The notes under the pieces were generated by a model. It was not told where the DNA came from, did no database searches, and was given only the letters and a program-made list of their open reading frames with translations. Shown here in pieces: positions 25,422 through 34,715 of a DNA stretch of 64,000 nt (its first letter is position 1; every line of letters begins with the position of its first letter). The position numbers and the translations under genes are program-made. This DNA comes from Chloroflexota bacterium (GTDB lineage Bacteria > Chloroflexota > UBA11872 > UBA12225). The stretch covers positions 69,331-133,330 of the forward strand of contig JAUJOR010000006.1 of assembly GCA_030447525.1 (NCBI GenBank), given 5' to 3'.

Positions 25422-26769
25422 GCCTGGAACCAGTGTGCCCGACGTAGCGGCGTGGTCTCCCCTGGGCCGCCGACGCCTCCTCGCCACCGGCGCGCCGGCT
25501 GTAGGGATAGCGGCGGCCCTGGCCGGTTGCGGCCGTGATCCTGCTCCCGGCGGCGCGCCCCAAGGCCGTCCGGCGCGCGTACGCGTCCTGACCCGCACGG
25601 ACTATGACGCACCGGCCTGGACGACCTTCAACCAGTCGGCGACTGACGTGCAGGTGGACTTCGAGCCCGGCCCGGACACCACCAGGGGGTATGGGGCCAA
25701 GATCCTGGCCCTGGCGGCGGCCGACTCCGCCCCCGACGTGATCTACACCCACCCCAACTTCTTCTCCAGCCTGGCGTCGATCAACGTCCTGGCGGACATC
25801 GGAAAGCTGGCCCCGCGGACAAAGTTCGACCTCCAGGGCATCCAGCCGGAGCTCCTGGACTCCGTGCGCTGGAATGGCACTCTCTACGCCCTGCCCTACA
25901 GCGGCGCGGCTAATATCGTGGTCTTCAACGCCGGGCAATTCCAGAGGCGGGGCGTCCCCTTACCCAACGAGCAGGCCCGCGCCGGGCGCTGGACATGGGA
26001 GGGCTTCCGGGAGAGCCTGCTCAAGCTGACCGTCCGGGCGCCCGACCAGCCGGCGGAAGTGGGCATGCCCCAACACTTCAGCGGCCTGCAGTACATCTCC
26101 CAGTGGATCTTTGCCGGCGGGGGCCAGGTGTGGTCTAGGGACATGAAGACCTGCCTGCTCGACTCCCGGGAAGCGACGGCGGCCCTGGACTTCCTGGCCC
26201 AGCTACACCACAAAGACCAGGTGGCTATCCAGCCGGACGAGCGCAGCGAGTTTGGGGGGAACGCGCAGGAGGGCTTCCCTACCGGCCGCGTGGGCTTGCG
26301 CTTCCGCGCCACCACCGAGCTGCACCTCTACCGCCAGATGGCCGAGGAGGGGGCCAAGCTGGGTGTAGCCCCCGTGCCGCGGGGCCCCGCCGGGGGGGCG
26401 CCCCGCGGCGCGGCCAACAGCTGGGGCATCTGGCGGAACAGCGCGGCCCTGGACGCCGCCTGGAAGGCGGTCACCGCCTGGCACGCCGACCCGGTGCTGC
26501 GGTTCGTCTACGCCAGCCGCAACTGCTTCCCCTGCCGCCAGTCTCAGTTTGACCACCCGGCCTTCAGGGGGGCCCTCCTGCCGTGGGAAGATCTTGAAGT
26601 GGAACGGGCCGCCCTGCGCGACGTACGGATCATGGCCACCCCCTCCAGGCACACCGAGGTAGACGACATGTGGCTTCGCCTCTGGCCCCAGGCGCGAGAC
26701 GGACGCCGGCCGGTCAAGGAGCTCCTGGCCGAGTTCATCCCCCAGGCCAATGCCCTGCTCACTTCCTGA
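25420..26769 (+). CDS. Extracellular solute-binding lipoprotein, family 1
   Basis: The 449-residue product has a signal sequence (GRRRLLATGAPAVGIAAALA) ending in a lipobox AGC with Cys near residue 37. The mature part is a sugar-type binding protein: VRVLTRTDYDAPAWTTFNQS, DSAPDVIYTHPNFFSSLASI, WNGTLYALPYSGAANIVVFN and RWTWEGFRESLLKLT. It should bind its ligand outside the cell for an ABC importer. No membrane components are adjacent. ATG 25420 lies only 20 bases from the opposite gene's start and has no Shine-Dalgarno, so a start slightly downstream (GTG 25435) is possible. Confidence 0.82.
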   Translation: MPGTSVPDVAAWSPLGRRRLLATGAPAVGIAAALAGCGRDPAPGGAPQGRPARVRVLTRTDYDAPAWTTFNQSATDVQVDFEPGPDTTRGYGAKILALAAADSAPDVIYTHPNFFSSLASINVLADIGKLAPRTKFDLQGIQPELLDSVRWNGTLYALPYSGAANIVVFNAGQFQRRGVPLPNEQARAGRWTWEGFRESLLKLTVRAPDQPAEVGMPQHFSGLQYISQWIFAGGGQVWSRDMKTCLLDSREATAALDFLAQLHHKDQVAIQPDERSEFGGNAQEGFPTGRVGLRFRATTELHLYRQMAEEGAKLGVAPVPRGPAGGAPRGAANSWGIWRNSAALDAAWKAVTAWHADPVLRFVYASRNCFPCRQSQFDHPAFRGALLPWEDLEVERAALRDVRIMATPSRHTEVDDMWLRLWPQARDGRRPVKELLAEFIPQANALLTS

Positions 26770-26895
26770 CAGGACATCTGCCTACAGATCGCTGCCTTGA
26801 TGGCTACAATGGGGTGCAAGGGTACTACCCCGTCTTGGAGGCCCATGGGGCGGCGCCGGCGAGTTTCCACGCCGGCACCACGGCGCTGCCCCGTC

Positions 26896-28410
26896 TTAGA
26901 TGCCGATAGAGATGGCCTTGACCTCCACGAAGTCGTCGATGCCATGGGAGCCGTTCTCCCGGCCCAGTCCAGACTCCTTGAGGCCCCCGAAGGGGATGTG
27001 AGGCCCGGTGGGCAGCGGGTCATTGGCGCCGACGATCCCGTACTCCAGGCCTTCGGCCACGCGGAAGACGCGCCCCACGTCACGGGAAAAGAAGTAGGCC
27101 GCCAGGCCGAACGGGGTATCGTTGGCCATACGGATAACCTCTTCTTCCGTCTCGAACTCCATGATCGGCAAGACGGGCCCAAAGGTCTCCTCGTGCATCA
27201 CCAGCATGTCCGGCGTGGCGTTGCCAATCACGGTGGGCTGGTAGAACCAGCCGTTTAGGCCGTTCTGCCCGCTGGTGCCGTTCTGCCCTTCGGGGGTGAG
27301 GAAGGGCTGGCCCCCGGCGAGGACGGTGCCCCCCTTGGCCACGGCGTCCTTGACGTGCTCCTCTACCTTCTTGAAGCCCCGCTCGTCGATCAGCGGGCCC
27401 ACCTGGGTATCCCCCTCCAGGCCGTTGCCGACCTTCAGCTTCCCGGTGAGCTCGGCCACCTTGTGCGCCAGTTGCTGGGCGATGGAGCGCTGGGCGTAGA
27501 GGCGGTTAGTACAAATGCAGGTCTGGCCGGCGTTACGGAAGCGGCTCGTCACCACCGCCTGGGCCGCCTTTTCCAGATCGGCGTCTTCGAAGACGATGAA
27601 CGGGGCGTGGCCGCCCAGCTCCAGGGAGACGCGCTTGACTGTCCCGGCGCATTTGGCCAGGAGCTCCTTGCCCACCTCGGTGGAGCCGGTAAAGGTCAGC
27701 TTACGCACGAGAGGGTTGGTGGCCATCTCATCGCCCATCTCGGCCGAGTTGGTGCCGGTGATGAGGTTGACCACGCCCTTGGGGAAGCCGGCCTCCTCGA
27801 AGATCTTGAAGATGGCCACGGCGACGAGGGGCGTTGCCCGTGCCGGACGAAAGACGATGGTGCACCCGGCGGCGAGCGCCGGGCCCACCTTGCGCGTGAC
27901 CATGCTGGTGGGGAAATTCCAGGGGGTGATGGCCGCTACGACGCCGACCGGCTGCTTGATGGTCAGCACCCGCCTATCCGCGGCGGCTCCCGGCACCACT
28001 TCACCGTAGATGCGCCGGGCCTCCTCGGCGTTCCACTGCAAAAAGGCGGCCGCCACCTGCGTCTCCGCCACGCTCTCAGACAAGGGCTTGCCGTTCTCCT
28101 GGGTCAGGATGCGGGCCAACTCGTCCACGCGCTCGTTCATCAACGCCGCCGCCTTGCTCAGCAGCTGGGCGCGCGCGAGCGCCGGGGTCTTGCTCCAGCC
28201 GGCGAATGCGGCATCGGCCGCTTGGATCGCCTGTCGCACCTCATCCCGTCCGCCGTCGGCGCAGCGGGCCAGCACTGCGCCGGTGGCGGGGTTGCGCACC
28301 TCGAACGTCTTCCCGCTGCCGGCGGCACGCCAGGCGCCATCGATGAACAGGTGGTGTTCCGCCACCGTACCGGCCTGCCCGGCGGCCGGGCGCTCCATCG
28401 TCGTGGCCAT
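26896..28410 (-). CDS. gabD: Succinate-semialdehyde dehydrogenase (aldehyde dehydrogenase family)
   Basis: ATG 28410 follows AGGGAGG. The 504-residue enzyme oxidises succinate semialdehyde (or a similar aldehyde) to the acid with NAD(P)+. Key parts are ITPWNFPTSMVTRKVGPALA, FTGSTEVGK, the general-base Glu264 in SLELGGHAPFIVFED and nucleophile Cys298 in FRNAGQTCICTNR. The C-terminus has NDTPFGLAAYFFSRD and PFGGLKESGLGRE. The cofactor motif usually KPAE or KPSE reads RPAR (188-191), which may favour NADP+. A short Asn/Gly-rich insertion lies near residues 384-395. It is a single-gene unit here, so GABA catabolism is inferred only from family. Confidence 0.9.
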   Translation of the reverse strand: MATTMERPAAGQAGTVAEHHLFIDGAWRAAGSGKTFEVRNPATGAVLARCADGGRDEVRQAIQAADAAFAGWSKTPALARAQLLSKAAALMNERVDELARILTQENGKPLSESVAETQVAAAFLQWNAEEARRIYGEVVPGAAADRRVLTIKQPVGVVAAITPWNFPTSMVTRKVGPALAAGCTIVFRPARATPLVAVAIFKIFEEAGFPKGVVNLITGTNSAEMGDEMATNPLVRKLTFTGSTEVGKELLAKCAGTVKRVSLELGGHAPFIVFEDADLEKAAQAVVTSRFRNAGQTCICTNRLYAQRSIAQQLAHKVAELTGKLKVGNGLEGDTQVGPLIDERGFKKVEEHVKDAVAKGGTVLAGGQPFLTPEGQNGTSGQNGLNGWFYQPTVIGNATPDMLVMHEETFGPVLPIMEFETEEEVIRMANDTPFGLAAYFFSRDVGRVFRVAEGLEYGIVGANDPLPTGPHIPFGGLKESGLGRENGSHGIDDFVEVKAISIGI

Positions 28411-29034
28411 TTTCGTCCTCCCTGCGCTGTCCCGCGCTGTGTGTCAGCCGTGGCCGGGGAATACCTCGGGGCCATTCCCGGCCACCATTTCTCCCCTGCC
28501 CGGCATTGCCCTGCCCGGCGCCGGGATACAAGAGGCCCGCCGGCGCCCCTCCCGCCCCGCAGGCCCAATGCCGGCCAAGGGGCCATCGACCACGGGAGTC
28601 TAGCAACAAAGAGGGCAGGCGTGTCCCGATTGCCCTTGGCCCGTAGACTCCCGATACGGGCCACGTTGCCTGCGAAGTCCGCCGGCCCTCCGGGTGCGGC
28701 GCCCTCAGCCTGGGGACAGCGCCAATGTAGAGGGCATAGCCTCCTGCGGGGGAGATAGGCTAGCGGACGTACGCCAGGCCCGGCGCTGACGCCAGCGTGC
28801 CCAGCAGCCCCAGTAAGAAAGCCCCGATCAGCAAGGCCAGAAAGCGAACGTTGGCAGGACCGGCATCGCGCATGGAATTCGCCTTACCGCCGGGCCGGTT
28901 GTACCTACCTCCCAGCGTTCTATGCTAAAGCAGAACGTGTGCCACTCCCGACACGCGTGCGCGCACGCGCGAGCGGGCTCCCCGCCGGCCAACGGTCGGC
29001 GGGCATGCAGGTTGCTACAGGGGTGGAGAAGTCC
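28411..29034. other. Intergenic region with a possible promoter
   Basis: About 620 bases between divergent gabD and the glycosylase gene. No convincing gene was found; open frames here lack ribosome sites or family similarity. It probably holds both promoters. Confidence 0.45.
28899..28926 (+). promoter_or_regulatory. Possible promoter for the uracil-DNA glycosylase gene
   Basis: TTGTAC and TATGCT are separated by 16 bases, about 110 bases upstream of the gene start. The match is moderate. Confidence 0.35.
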
Positions 29035-29832
29035 ATGACGCTAGGGGAGACGGCGGCGCTGCCCGAAGAAGAACCGGCACCTGGGGACGCCGCTGCCCCT
29101 CCGGACGCAGCAGCCTCTGGTGGTAGGGCCTTATCGGACGGCGGAACCGCCCCCTGCGGGCTGCAAGCCCTACGCGGCCAGGCCGCCGGGTGTCAGGCCT
29201 GCCCCTTGTGGGAGATGGGGACGCAGACGGTCTTCGGCAGCGGTCCCGACGGGGCGCGGGTGATGTTCGTCGGCGAGGCCCCCGGGTATAACGAAGACAA
29301 GCAGGGTCTGCCCTTTGTCGGTCCGGCCGGGCGCCTGTTCAACGAGGCGCTGGAACAGGCCGGCCTGGCGCGCGACGAGGTCTACGTCACCAACGTGGTC
29401 AAGCACCGGCCCTGGATAAAGGGAGGCCGGCAGGGCAAGAACCGCGCACCCAAGCAAAGTGAGATCAACGCCTGCCGCCCGTGGCTGGCGCAGGAGCTCG
29501 CCGCCCTTCGCCCGCTACTGGTTGGGTGCCTCGGCGCCCTGGCCGCGAAGTGGTTCTTAGGTCCGGAGTTCAAGCTGACGCAGCAACGGGGCCAGTGGCT
29601 GACGGCCGACGCGCGACTCCTTGGCAGCGCCCCACCGCGGGCACGAAGGGGAATGGTCCAGGAGGCTGTCCCGGCCACGCCGATCACCCTGCCGGCGGAC
29701 TACGCCCCGCACGTCCTGGCCACCGTGCACCCGTCGTTCGTGCTGATTCAACCCCCGGAAAGCTACGACCGCTGGCGTGAGAGCTTGTTCGCGGACGTGC
29801 GGGCCATCGCCCAGCGGCTGCGGTCACTCTAG
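29035..29832 (+). CDS. Uracil-DNA glycosylase, family 4/UdgX-like (Fe-S)
   Basis: ATG 29035 with GGAG upstream gives 265 residues; an earlier ATG at 29004 is possible. After a ~45-residue disordered start, GCQACPLWEMGTQTVFGSG carries the first two cluster cysteines. The catalytic region is FVGEAPGYNEDKQGLPFVGP. YVTNVVKHRPWIKGGRQGKN is the part that differs between family 4 and UdgX. A further Cys is in INACRPWL, and VLATVHPSFVLIQ closes the active site. The enzyme removes uracil from DNA. The long basic loop after KHRP recalls UdgX but lacks its KRRIH sequence, so classification stays between the two. Confidence 0.85.
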   Translation: MTLGETAALPEEEPAPGDAAAPPDAAASGGRALSDGGTAPCGLQALRGQAAGCQACPLWEMGTQTVFGSGPDGARVMFVGEAPGYNEDKQGLPFVGPAGRLFNEALEQAGLARDEVYVTNVVKHRPWIKGGRQGKNRAPKQSEINACRPWLAQELAALRPLLVGCLGALAAKWFLGPEFKLTQQRGQWLTADARLLGSAPPRARRGMVQEAVPATPITLPADYAPHVLATVHPSFVLIQPPESYDRWRESLFADVRAIAQRLRSL

Positions 29833-30070
29833 TGTTCTATGCCCGTGGGGGCGCCACGGGGGCAGGAAAACTGGGCGCGCCACGCGGTCACGCGGTGCTT
29901 TCAGGCTAGACGGTACAGTCTCCCTCTCGCGGTGCGTCTGCCTGGTGGAAACGGCCTGGGCGTCAGGCATGGTGAACGAACGGTGCGCGAAGCCCGACCA
30001 GCGAGTGCGCCTGGGTGACGGAGACGGCGCCGTGCCGGGGCGCCGGAGAGCGGTGGGAGAATCTGGAGGG

Positions 30071-31357
30071 ATGACCGTCCGACTCGAGCACCCGGTCACG
30101 GGCCAGCTGGCGATTCACGGTGGGCCCAGGACCCGCACCCGGCCGATGCCCGCGCGAGGGCTCTTCGGCGAGGAGGAAAAGGCCGCCGTCGTGGCCCTGT
30201 TCGACACATCCATCCGCACCGGCGAGGCCTTTGGCTACAACGGACCGGAAGAGGAGGCATACTGTCAGGAGTTCGCCGCCGCCCTGGGCGGCGGGTACGC
30301 CGACGCGGTGAACTCCGGATCGAGCGCCGTCTACGTCGCCCTCCGGGCGTTGCAGCTGGAGCCCTTCACCGAGGTCATCTGCCCTGCCATCACCGACCCC
30401 GGGGGGATCATGCCCGTCCCCCTGATCAACTGCATCCCTATCGTCGCCGACGCCCGCCCAGGCTCGTACAACGTGGGACCGGACGAGGTCGCGGCTCGTC
30501 TCACCGACCGCACCAGCGCCATCCTGGTCGCCCACATCGCCGGCGAGCCGGTGGACATGGATCCGATTCTGGATCTGGCCCAAGCGAGGGGCATCCCCGT
30601 GGTGGAGGACTGCGCCCAGGCCCACGGGGCGATGTACCGGGGCCGCCCGGTGGGCACCCTGGGAGACATAGCCGCCTTTTCCACCATGTCCGGCAAGCAC
30701 CACGCCACCGGCGCCCAGGGGGGCATCGTGTTCACCAAGGACGAGGGACTGTACTGGGCGGCGCGGCGGGCGTCTGATCGAGGTAAGCCGTTCGGCTTGC
30801 AGGGAGTGGCCGGCCCGGTGCAGGCCTCGCTCAACCTCAACCTGAACGACCTGGCGGCGGCTATCGGACGGGTGCAGCTCGGGAAGCTGGACGAGATCGT
30901 CGCTGCCCGGCGCCGCCTGGCCGGGGCCATCGCCGCCGGGCTCCCAGCGCGCTCCCGTGCCGTCTCGCCCGGCTGGCTCCCGGCTGGGGCCGAGGGCTCT
31001 TACTGGTTCATGCGCCTGCACGTGGACGTCAGACATCTCACGGTAGATGGGGACACCTTTGCCGGGGCCCTCGGCGCGGAAGGGATTCCGGTAGCCGTGG
31101 CCTACCGCGGCGCCCTGCAGTCCCAGGCCCCCTGGCTGGTCGAGCGCCGGGCCTTTGGCGCCGGCCACTCCCCCTGGACGGCGCCGGAGTATGCCGCTCG
31201 TGGGGGCGATCCCGTCGCAGAGTACCCCTGCCCCAATGCCATGGCCGTGCTGGCCTCGGACTTCAACGTCTCGATCCACGAGCGCTGGGGGGAGGCGGAG
31301 GTGGCGGACACGATCGCCGCCGTGGAGAAGGTGGAAAGGGCATTCCTGAGAGGGTAG
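30071..31357 (+). CDS. DegT/DnrJ/EryC1/StrS-family PLP aminotransferase
   Basis: ATG 30071 is preceded by CTGGAGGG. The 428-residue product has the fold-type I sugar aminotransferase pattern: GYADAVNSGSSAVYVALRAL (phosphate binding), VVEDCAQAHGAMYRGRPVG with the PLP-ring Asp, and AAFSTMSGKHHATGAQGGIV with the Schiff-base Lys. LNLNLNDLAAAIGRVQL and YPCPNAMAVLASDFNVSIHE follow. These enzymes aminate keto-sugars or act as dehydratases. No nucleotide-sugar genes are adjacent, and the divergence from textbook members suggests a different keto substrate. It stands alone, 240 bases after the glycosylase. Confidence 0.85.
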   Translation: MTVRLEHPVTGQLAIHGGPRTRTRPMPARGLFGEEEKAAVVALFDTSIRTGEAFGYNGPEEEAYCQEFAAALGGGYADAVNSGSSAVYVALRALQLEPFTEVICPAITDPGGIMPVPLINCIPIVADARPGSYNVGPDEVAARLTDRTSAILVAHIAGEPVDMDPILDLAQARGIPVVEDCAQAHGAMYRGRPVGTLGDIAAFSTMSGKHHATGAQGGIVFTKDEGLYWAARRASDRGKPFGLQGVAGPVQASLNLNLNDLAAAIGRVQLGKLDEIVAARRRLAGAIAAGLPARSRAVSPGWLPAGAEGSYWFMRLHVDVRHLTVDGDTFAGALGAEGIPVAVAYRGALQSQAPWLVERRAFGAGHSPWTAPEYAARGGDPVAEYPCPNAMAVLASDFNVSIHERWGEAEVADTIAAVEKVERAFLRG

Positions 31358-31538
31358 CCGGGGGCCACGGAGTTGCCCGCCGTGCAGGCTGGCTGCTTCC
31401 TAGCTGCCATGCCGTTGACTTACGGGTAGGGCCGGCACCGGTACGGTGAGGGAGCAGCACTCCCCTCGCCGACCGGGCGCCAGGCCATGCTGAGGACAGG
31501 CGAGGTGCTGCCGCGCACGGCGGCGCTTAGAGAACCGG

Positions 31539-31988
31539 TCAGTTCTCGACGATCCTGCTTTTCTTGATCGGGTAGCCGCTGGGGAGGCAGTCGGCCTCCG
31601 ACCGGAGCGTGTTGGGTCGGTAGTCCCGCGGGACGACGACGTAGTTGAACTGCCAGAGCGGGGAGTACCTGGCCATCCCGGGCACGGAGTCGTAGATGTT
31701 GTACTGTCCGGGCACGCGCTCCGGCTCTCGGCCCTCCCTGAGCTTCCCACGGGCGTCCAGCTCGACGGCGTAGACGATCTGGTACTCCTGGGCCACCTTG
31801 ACCCTGTCGAGGTCGAGGTCGAGCGCGTCTGGTTCCACGGCATAGACGATCTTGCCGTCGAATCAGACGCGCTCGATCGCTAGATCGTAGGGGTTGTTGT
31901 AGGTGAGGTCCTCGACGCCATCAGGCCGGTAGGTTGCCCGCCGCGGCTGGCGCGCCGGCTCCCCGTCACGGCGCGCTCTCACTGGCAT
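31539..31988 (-). pseudogene. DUF7482-like protein interrupted by TGA
   Basis: From ATG 31988 the frame gives 41 residues (ending NNPYDLAIERV), then TGA at 31863-31865. It continues in the same frame with FDGKIVYAVEPDALDLDLDR for another 108 residues to the stop at 31539. The second part (ARYSPLWQFNYVVVPRDYRP, LPSGYPIKKSRIVEN) resembles a conserved region of secreted proteins in Chloroflexi and Rubrobacter; the family name is from memory. No Cys is expected at the TGA position, where Arg would be one base away, so a nonsense mutation is likelier than recoding. Confidence 0.5.
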
Positions 31989-32026
31989 GGTGGAGGCTGC
32001 CGAGCGCGGGTCCCAGGACGACTGGA

Positions 32027-32482
32027 TCACCTACCCAGGGTTGCCAGGAAGCGCACGATCGGGGGCCAGAAGAGCACGGTGCCCAACACCAAGCAGACGG
32101 CGAGCAAAGCGGCGACGCCGGTGAGCCCCACCTGGCGTAGTCGGAAGCGCTGGTGGAGGACGGCCCAGCTCCCCAGCCAGGCGATCAGTGCCAGGAGCTC
32201 CTGCCCCCCATAGCGCCCCAGCCGCGTCCCGCCCGGCACGAACAGGCGGCTGGCGTCCACCAGCGCCCGCTCGAACGGCTGGTACGCCGCCAGGAGGCTC
32301 GCCCCTCCCAACGCCAGCACGCCGATTCCGGCCGCCAGGAGGGCCGCCGCCGCCTCACCATTGGCCCGCACGGGGCGGCCAGCTACACCTGGCCGGGCGG
32401 CGAACACCTCCTGGTGGACCCCGCCACCGGGGCGGTGCCCGTCCCTGTCTGGGCCGGGAGCGGTGGGCCCCGACCCTGTCAC
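32027..32482 (-). CDS. Membrane protein, function unknown
   Basis: The start codon overlaps the stop of the upstream metallophosphoesterase gene (ATGA at 32479-32482), so translation is coupled. The 151-residue product has a ~40-residue hydrophilic start and three membrane helices: AAAALLAAGIGVLALGGASL, ELLALIAWLGSWAVLHQ and GLTGVAALLAVCLVLGTVLF. No family is recognised. Coupling suggests a partner for the membrane part of the phosphoesterase. Confidence 0.65.
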   Translation of the reverse strand: MTGSGPTAPGPDRDGHRPGGGVHQEVFAARPGVAGRPVRANGEAAAALLAAGIGVLALGGASLLAAYQPFERALVDASRLFVPGGTRLGRYGGQELLALIAWLGSWAVLHQRFRLRQVGLTGVAALLAVCLVLGTVLFWPPIVRFLATLGR

Positions 32483-34542
32483 AGGAGGCCCCGCAGGCGC
32501 GTGATGGCGGCGCCGACAACGAACGGGAGGAGAGCATAGAACACCACCAGCAGGAGCGCCAGGGCGACCATCTCCGCTAGATGGCGGTCGCGCCGCAGGT
32601 CGTCTCCATAGCGCCGGACAACAAAAGCCGCCGCCACAGCCAGGGGAAGGGGGACGAGCCCGGCGCGGGCTTTGAATTCAAACAGGTAGGCGTGCGCCTC
32701 CGGCGCCTTCTTGAGCAGCTCTTCCATTGGGCCGCCGGAGGCGACGTAGCTGGCGTAGAGAAGGTTACCCAGGACGGCTGTCAGCCCGGCCAGCCCGGCC
32801 GTCGCCCAGCTGCAGGCCGCCAGCCAGGGCAGCGAGGGCGCCCGGCGGACGGCCAGACGGTAGCCCATCTGCCCCGCCACTCCGGCGACGCCGAGGATGG
32901 CCACGGCCGCCAGGCCGTGGAGCGTGAGAGTGGCGCTATAGAAGTCGAAACCCACCAGCCACTGCAGCGGCGCCGCGGGGAGGAGCGCCAGGAGGACGGC
33001 CGCCACCACCAGGCCGGCCACGGCCAGGACAGGGAGGCCTCGCCAGCCGGCGTAGGGATCGAGCGGGCGGGCCGCTGGGACGTGCACCTCACCGGAGGGT
33101 ATCGGGATCACTCGCGCCCGGCGGCTGCGCACGCCCAGGCTGGCGCCGAGCGGCGCCACTAGCGTCGCCAGGGCCTGGTAACCCAGGAGCAGGCCGCCGC
33201 GAGGGGAGCGGAGGAACTCGGCCACGGACGGGTCGGTCACCACCACCGGCGGGCCCAGGGCCGCCAGAGGCTGCACCCGGCCGTCGGCGTCCAACTGCCC
33301 CTCGAAGCGGTCGAACTCCGAGCCGTCCGGGCGCACGCCCACCGTGGAAAGCCGGTCGCTGCGGATGGTGACGCGCAGGAAGTGATGGGTCACCTCCGTG
33401 TACTGCGTCCAGGCCTCCCGGCCCGCCGGCTGCGGCACGCCGCCGCCGCCCCCGCTGACGAACCACAACAGGGGGGGCGCGCCCGGCCTGGCGGCGGCGC
33501 CGTGGGCCCGCTCGTACAGGTGTCCGTGGCCGCTGAACACGGCGCTCACGCGGCGGTCGAGAAACAGGCGCTCCAGCGATGCTCGGATCCGTAAATTGCT
33601 GCCGTGATGCGGCGAGGCGTTGTAGCATGGGTAGTGGAAGTAGACGAACTTCCACGGCCGGTCGGTGCGGGCCAGGTCGGCATCCAGCCAACGGTGTTGC
33701 GGCGAGCCCGGCGCCACGTCCGAGTACACGACGTCCAAGGCCACGAAGTGCGCCGGGCCAGCGTCGAAGCTGTACCAGCGGCCGGCCCCCTGGCCGGTGC
33801 CGTTGCTCGGGAGCCGGAAGTTCTCGAAGTACAGCGGGCTATTGAACTCGTGGTTGCCCAGGGCAGGAAAGATCGGCACCCGCGCCAAAAGCTCGCGCTC
33901 GGTCTGGAACCACCGCTCCCACTCCTCCGCCCGCAGGCCGTTCTCGCACAGGTCCCCGGAGTGGATCAGAAGCTCCGGAGGCGAGTCCTCCCGCAGGAGG
34001 CGCCGGACAAGGTCACCGTGGGGGACGTGGCCGGTCTGGTTGTCTGCGATATGCACGAAGCGTAGCGTGTCCGCGTCCGGCGGGGAGAGGGTGCGAAAGG
34101 CCCCCCCCTCATAGAGCCATGCCCCCTCCGCCACCTCCCCCCGGATGCGGTACTCATACGCCGTCCCTGGCTGCAGCCCGGTCAGGGTGATCGCAGGGGC
34201 GCGGGAGGCCCCTGCGATCCCCACCATGCTCCAGGGCGCCGCCGGGGCGCCCGCCGGCCGGTACTCAACCATCGCCGGCACGGGCGCATCGCTGCGCCAC
34301 AAGAGCGTCATCCGCGTGTCCGAGGCGTCCTGCAGGTAGGGACCTCGTGTGAGCTGCGCCCTGGCCCGCGCCGGTGCCGGCGCCGCCATCGCGGCCCCCG
34401 TGGCCAGAGGCACGGCCAGGAGCGCCGGCACCCGGCGCCGGCGTACCGGCCGGCCCGCTGTGTGCCGGGGGCGAGGCCCCTGTCGGGCGCGCTGATCTAT
34501 ACCGTCCTGGCCGGCGTCCGAGCCGGCCGCCGCTAGGCCCAT
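32479..34542 (-). CDS. Secreted/membrane metallophosphoesterase with PAP-like N-terminal domain
   Basis: ATG 34542 has GGAGAG nearby. The 687-residue protein starts with an Arg-rich signal sequence (PALLAVPLATGAAMAAPAPA). Next is a fibronectin-like domain typical of purple acid phosphatases (TRGPYLQDASDTRMTLLWRS), then a calcineurin-like phosphoesterase: VHIADNQTGHV, LLIHSGDLCENG, ALGNHEF, VYFHYPCYNASPHHG and SGHGHLYERAHG give the two-metal ligands. The last ~200 residues hold five to six membrane helices. The catalytic part should face outside and hydrolyse phosphate esters. It forms a two-gene operon with the small membrane protein and is divergent from a PAP2 phosphatase gene. Confidence 0.88.
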   Translation of the reverse strand: MGLAAAGSDAGQDGIDQRARQGPRPRHTAGRPVRRRRVPALLAVPLATGAAMAAPAPARARAQLTRGPYLQDASDTRMTLLWRSDAPVPAMVEYRPAGAPAAPWSMVGIAGASRAPAITLTGLQPGTAYEYRIRGEVAEGAWLYEGGAFRTLSPPDADTLRFVHIADNQTGHVPHGDLVRRLLREDSPPELLIHSGDLCENGLRAEEWERWFQTERELLARVPIFPALGNHEFNSPLYFENFRLPSNGTGQGAGRWYSFDAGPAHFVALDVVYSDVAPGSPQHRWLDADLARTDRPWKFVYFHYPCYNASPHHGSNLRIRASLERLFLDRRVSAVFSGHGHLYERAHGAAARPGAPPLLWFVSGGGGGVPQPAGREAWTQYTEVTHHFLRVTIRSDRLSTVGVRPDGSEFDRFEGQLDADGRVQPLAALGPPVVVTDPSVAEFLRSPRGGLLLGYQALATLVAPLGASLGVRSRRARVIPIPSGEVHVPAARPLDPYAGWRGLPVLAVAGLVVAAVLLALLPAAPLQWLVGFDFYSATLTLHGLAAVAILGVAGVAGQMGYRLAVRRAPSLPWLAACSWATAGLAGLTAVLGNLLYASYVASGGPMEELLKKAPEAHAYLFEFKARAGLVPLPLAVAAAFVVRRYGDDLRRDRHLAEMVALALLLVVFYALLPFVVGAAITRLRGLL

Positions 34543-34715
34543 CGGTCTCTCCGTACCCCGCCACGGCGCAGGCGTCGCACGCCTTGCACGCTGCCTACCC
34601 CTGCGGCCGAATCATACCTACCCACCGCGCCTCCCGAGAGACGCCGCTACCCCCAGGCTGCAGTAGCCCAAAACGGAACGGCATGTAACATGAATGTTAA
34701 CGCCACCGGATAGTA

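Noticed and set aside
28705..28873. Possible small membrane protein starting MRDAGPANVRFLALLIG
   Set aside because: After re-reading the bases the frame has no nearby stop and runs into Arg-rich shadow sequence, and no convincing ribosome site was found.
31863..31865. TGA read as selenocysteine in the DUF7482-like gene
   Set aside because: No Cys is expected there, no downstream Cys partner exists, and the hairpin is only 4 bp.
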